Source: PNKC01 sp039917655
GTDB lineage: Bacteria > Chloroflexota > Dehalococcoidia > Tepidiformales > Tepidiformaceae
Assembly: GCA_039917655.1 (NCBI GenBank)
Contig: JBDSJC010000225.1
Span: 1-13,161 of the forward strand
Length of the DNA stretch: 13,161 bases
Direction: 5' to 3'
In this document: positions 12,122 to 13,161 of the stretch, one piece after another
How the letters are laid out: each line of letters begins with the position of its first letter
How positions within the stretch are numbered: position 1 is the stretch's first letter
The notes under the pieces: generated by a model
The model's input: the letters and a program-made list of their open reading frames with translations, nothing else
Database searches by the model: none
What the model was told of the DNA's origin: nothing
Program-made: the position numbers and the translations under genes

Positions 12122-13161
12122 ATGCCCCTTCCTGACCCCAAACTCGACGACCGCCAGTTCCAGGACATCGTCAACGAAGCGAAGATGATGATTCCCCGGT
12201 ATTGCCCCGAATGGACGGACCACAACGTCTCTGACCCGGGCGTGACGCTGATTGAACTGTTCGCCTGGATGACCGACCTGATCCTCTACCGCGTCAACCG
12301 CGTGCCGGAAAAGAACTACCTGCGCTTCATGGACCTGCTAGGCATCCGCTTGAAGGACGCCGTACCGGCGCGTACACCGCTCAGCTTCTGGCTGACCGCC
12401 CCACAGCCGGGACCGCTCGGCATCCCTCGCGGGACGGAGGTCTCGACCGTGCGTACCGGCGATCGCAATGCGATTTCATTCACCACGGATGAGGACCTGG
12501 TGATCGTCCCGCCCACGCTGCGGCAGTTTCTCTTTTCCTCCGATGACACGAACTACACCGACTACATGCCCCGCCTGGAACTCGACGGCGAGCTGTTCGA
12601 CGCCTTCCAGCGTGTGCCGCTCCCAGGCGACGCCCTCCACTTCGGGTTTGCTGAAGATCTCAGCCGGCACATCCTCGCGTTCACCGTGGACTGTGTTGTC
12701 GAAGGTATTGGCGTGGACCCGCGCGACCCGCCACTTTCGTGGGAGGCGTGGTGTGGGGAGACGCGCGGCTGGGTTCGCTGCACCGTCGAATCGGACACCA
12801 CCGGTGGCCTGAACCAGTTCGGCGTACTCACCCTCCACCTGCCCGCGGGCATGGAACTGAGGACGTTGGTGCGCCAGGCGGCGCGCTGGTTGCGTGTGCG
12901 CGTGCTCCAGCCGCGTGCGCGGCAGCCTGTCTACTCCGCCTCGCCCAAGATCAACACCGCGAGGGTGGTGTCCATCGGCGGGACCTCGCAGGCCACCCAC
13001 GCACGCATCGTCAGCGGCGAGATTTTGCCGCGGGCAAACGGCGTCCCCGGAGAATCGATCGCCCTCCAGAACAAGCCAGTCCTGCCCCGCGTTGCCGACG
13101 AATACCTCGAGGTGGAGACGGACCTCGGCGTCTGGGAGCCGTGGGACGAAGTGGAATCGTT
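12122..13161 (+). CDS. Baseplate J-like assembly protein (Afp11/Pvc11-like), 3'-truncated by the window
   Basis: Open from ATG 12122 to the right edge (346 full codons, no stop). GGAG at 12113-12116 lies 5 nt upstream. The N-terminus has the family signature: D-D-R-Q-F-Q-D-I near residues 8-15, then D-P-G-V-T-L-I-E-L-F-A-W-M-T-D near 42-56, and a Y-R-V-N-R-V-P-E-K-N-Y helix. The next segment (roughly nt 12380-12480, P-L-S-F-W-L-T-A and G-I-P-R-G-T-E-V) is the beginning of the beta-rich baseplate J core. In PVC this protein is part of the baseplate wedge around the hub and contacts gp25. Family members are usually several hundred residues longer than what is visible here, so a substantial part lies beyond the window. 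Confidence 0.93.
   Translation, partial: MPLPDPKLDDRQFQDIVNEAKMMIPRYCPEWTDHNVSDPGVTLIELFAWMTDLILYRVNRVPEKNYLRFMDLLGIRLKDAVPARTPLSFWLTAPQPGPLGIPRGTEVSTVRTGDRNAISFTTDEDLVIVPPTLRQFLFSSDDTNYTDYMPRLELDGELFDAFQRVPLPGDALHFGFAEDLSRHILAFTVDCVVEGIGVDPRDPPLSWEAWCGETRGWVRCTVESDTTGGLNQFGVLTLHLPAGMELRTLVRQAARWLRVRVLQPRARQPVYSASPKINTARVVSIGGTSQATHARIVSGEILPRANGVPGESIALQNKPVLPRVADEYLEVETDLGVWEPWDEVES

Noticed and set aside
12061..12135. 24-codon open frame between gp25 and the baseplate J-like gene
   Set aside because: Basic low-information peptide overlapping the start of the next gene, with no evidence of coding.

Overview
The window is most of the structural half of an extracellular contractile injection system (eCIS, the Afp/PVC/MAC-like phage-tail-derived particle). 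Every confident gene is on the + strand, tightly spaced, in a high-GC genome. Nothing in the sequence fixes the taxon. The single sheath, the DUF4157 protein and the GC-rich Ala/Pro/Ser-heavy coding would suit a high-GC environmental bacterium (for example Actinomycetota or Chloroflexota), but that is inference.

Layout: (1) 2-592, the 3' part of a DUF4157 putative metallopeptidase-like protein whose N-terminal side carries a 51-bp tandem repeat running off the left edge. (2) 641-1456, a DUF4255 (Afp16/Pvc16-like) tail-completion protein with a small C-terminal carboxypeptidase-regulatory-like beta domain. (3) 1574-3115 sheath and 3146-3604 tube, followed by a 13-bp perfect stem-loop. (4) 3701-4069, a tail-assembly-chaperone-like protein whose stop codon lies on a G-run. 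A second conserved domain (DUF6760-like) continues in the -1 frame to 4236 and has no start codon of its own. (5) 4240-4692, a second tube-like protein (Pvc5-like). (6) 4703-9034, a 1443-residue, Cys-free, Ala/Pro/Ser-rich, apparently disordered protein built from two recurring short motifs. (7) 9102-9758 LysM tube/hub connector, 9758-11575 fused gpD/gp5-type hub-spike, 11651-12055 gp25-like baseplate protein, and from 12122 off the right edge a baseplate J-like (Afp11-like) protein.

How it works together: the tube polymerises on the hub-spike and baseplate (gp25, baseplate J, LysM adaptor). The sheath assembles around the tube, and the DUF4255 protein caps it. The chaperone, the 1443-aa protein and the DUF4157 protein are probably assembly or cargo factors. 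The order tube, chaperone, long variable protein, LysM, gpD parallels P2-like phages (tube FII, E/E', tape measure T, U, D).

The strongest unusual signal is at 4060-4108: a slippery heptamer G_GGG_GGA in the correct phase, an immediate TAG, and a stem-loop (8 bp, one mismatch, 4 bp) beginning 4 nt downstream. This is what a programmed -1 ribosomal frameshift would look like. It would make a 178-aa chaperone-DUF6760 fusion, as tail-assembly chaperones of lambda and P2 do. I do not know of this being described for eCIS. The second notable item is the giant motif-repeat protein sitting where a phage keeps its tape measure.
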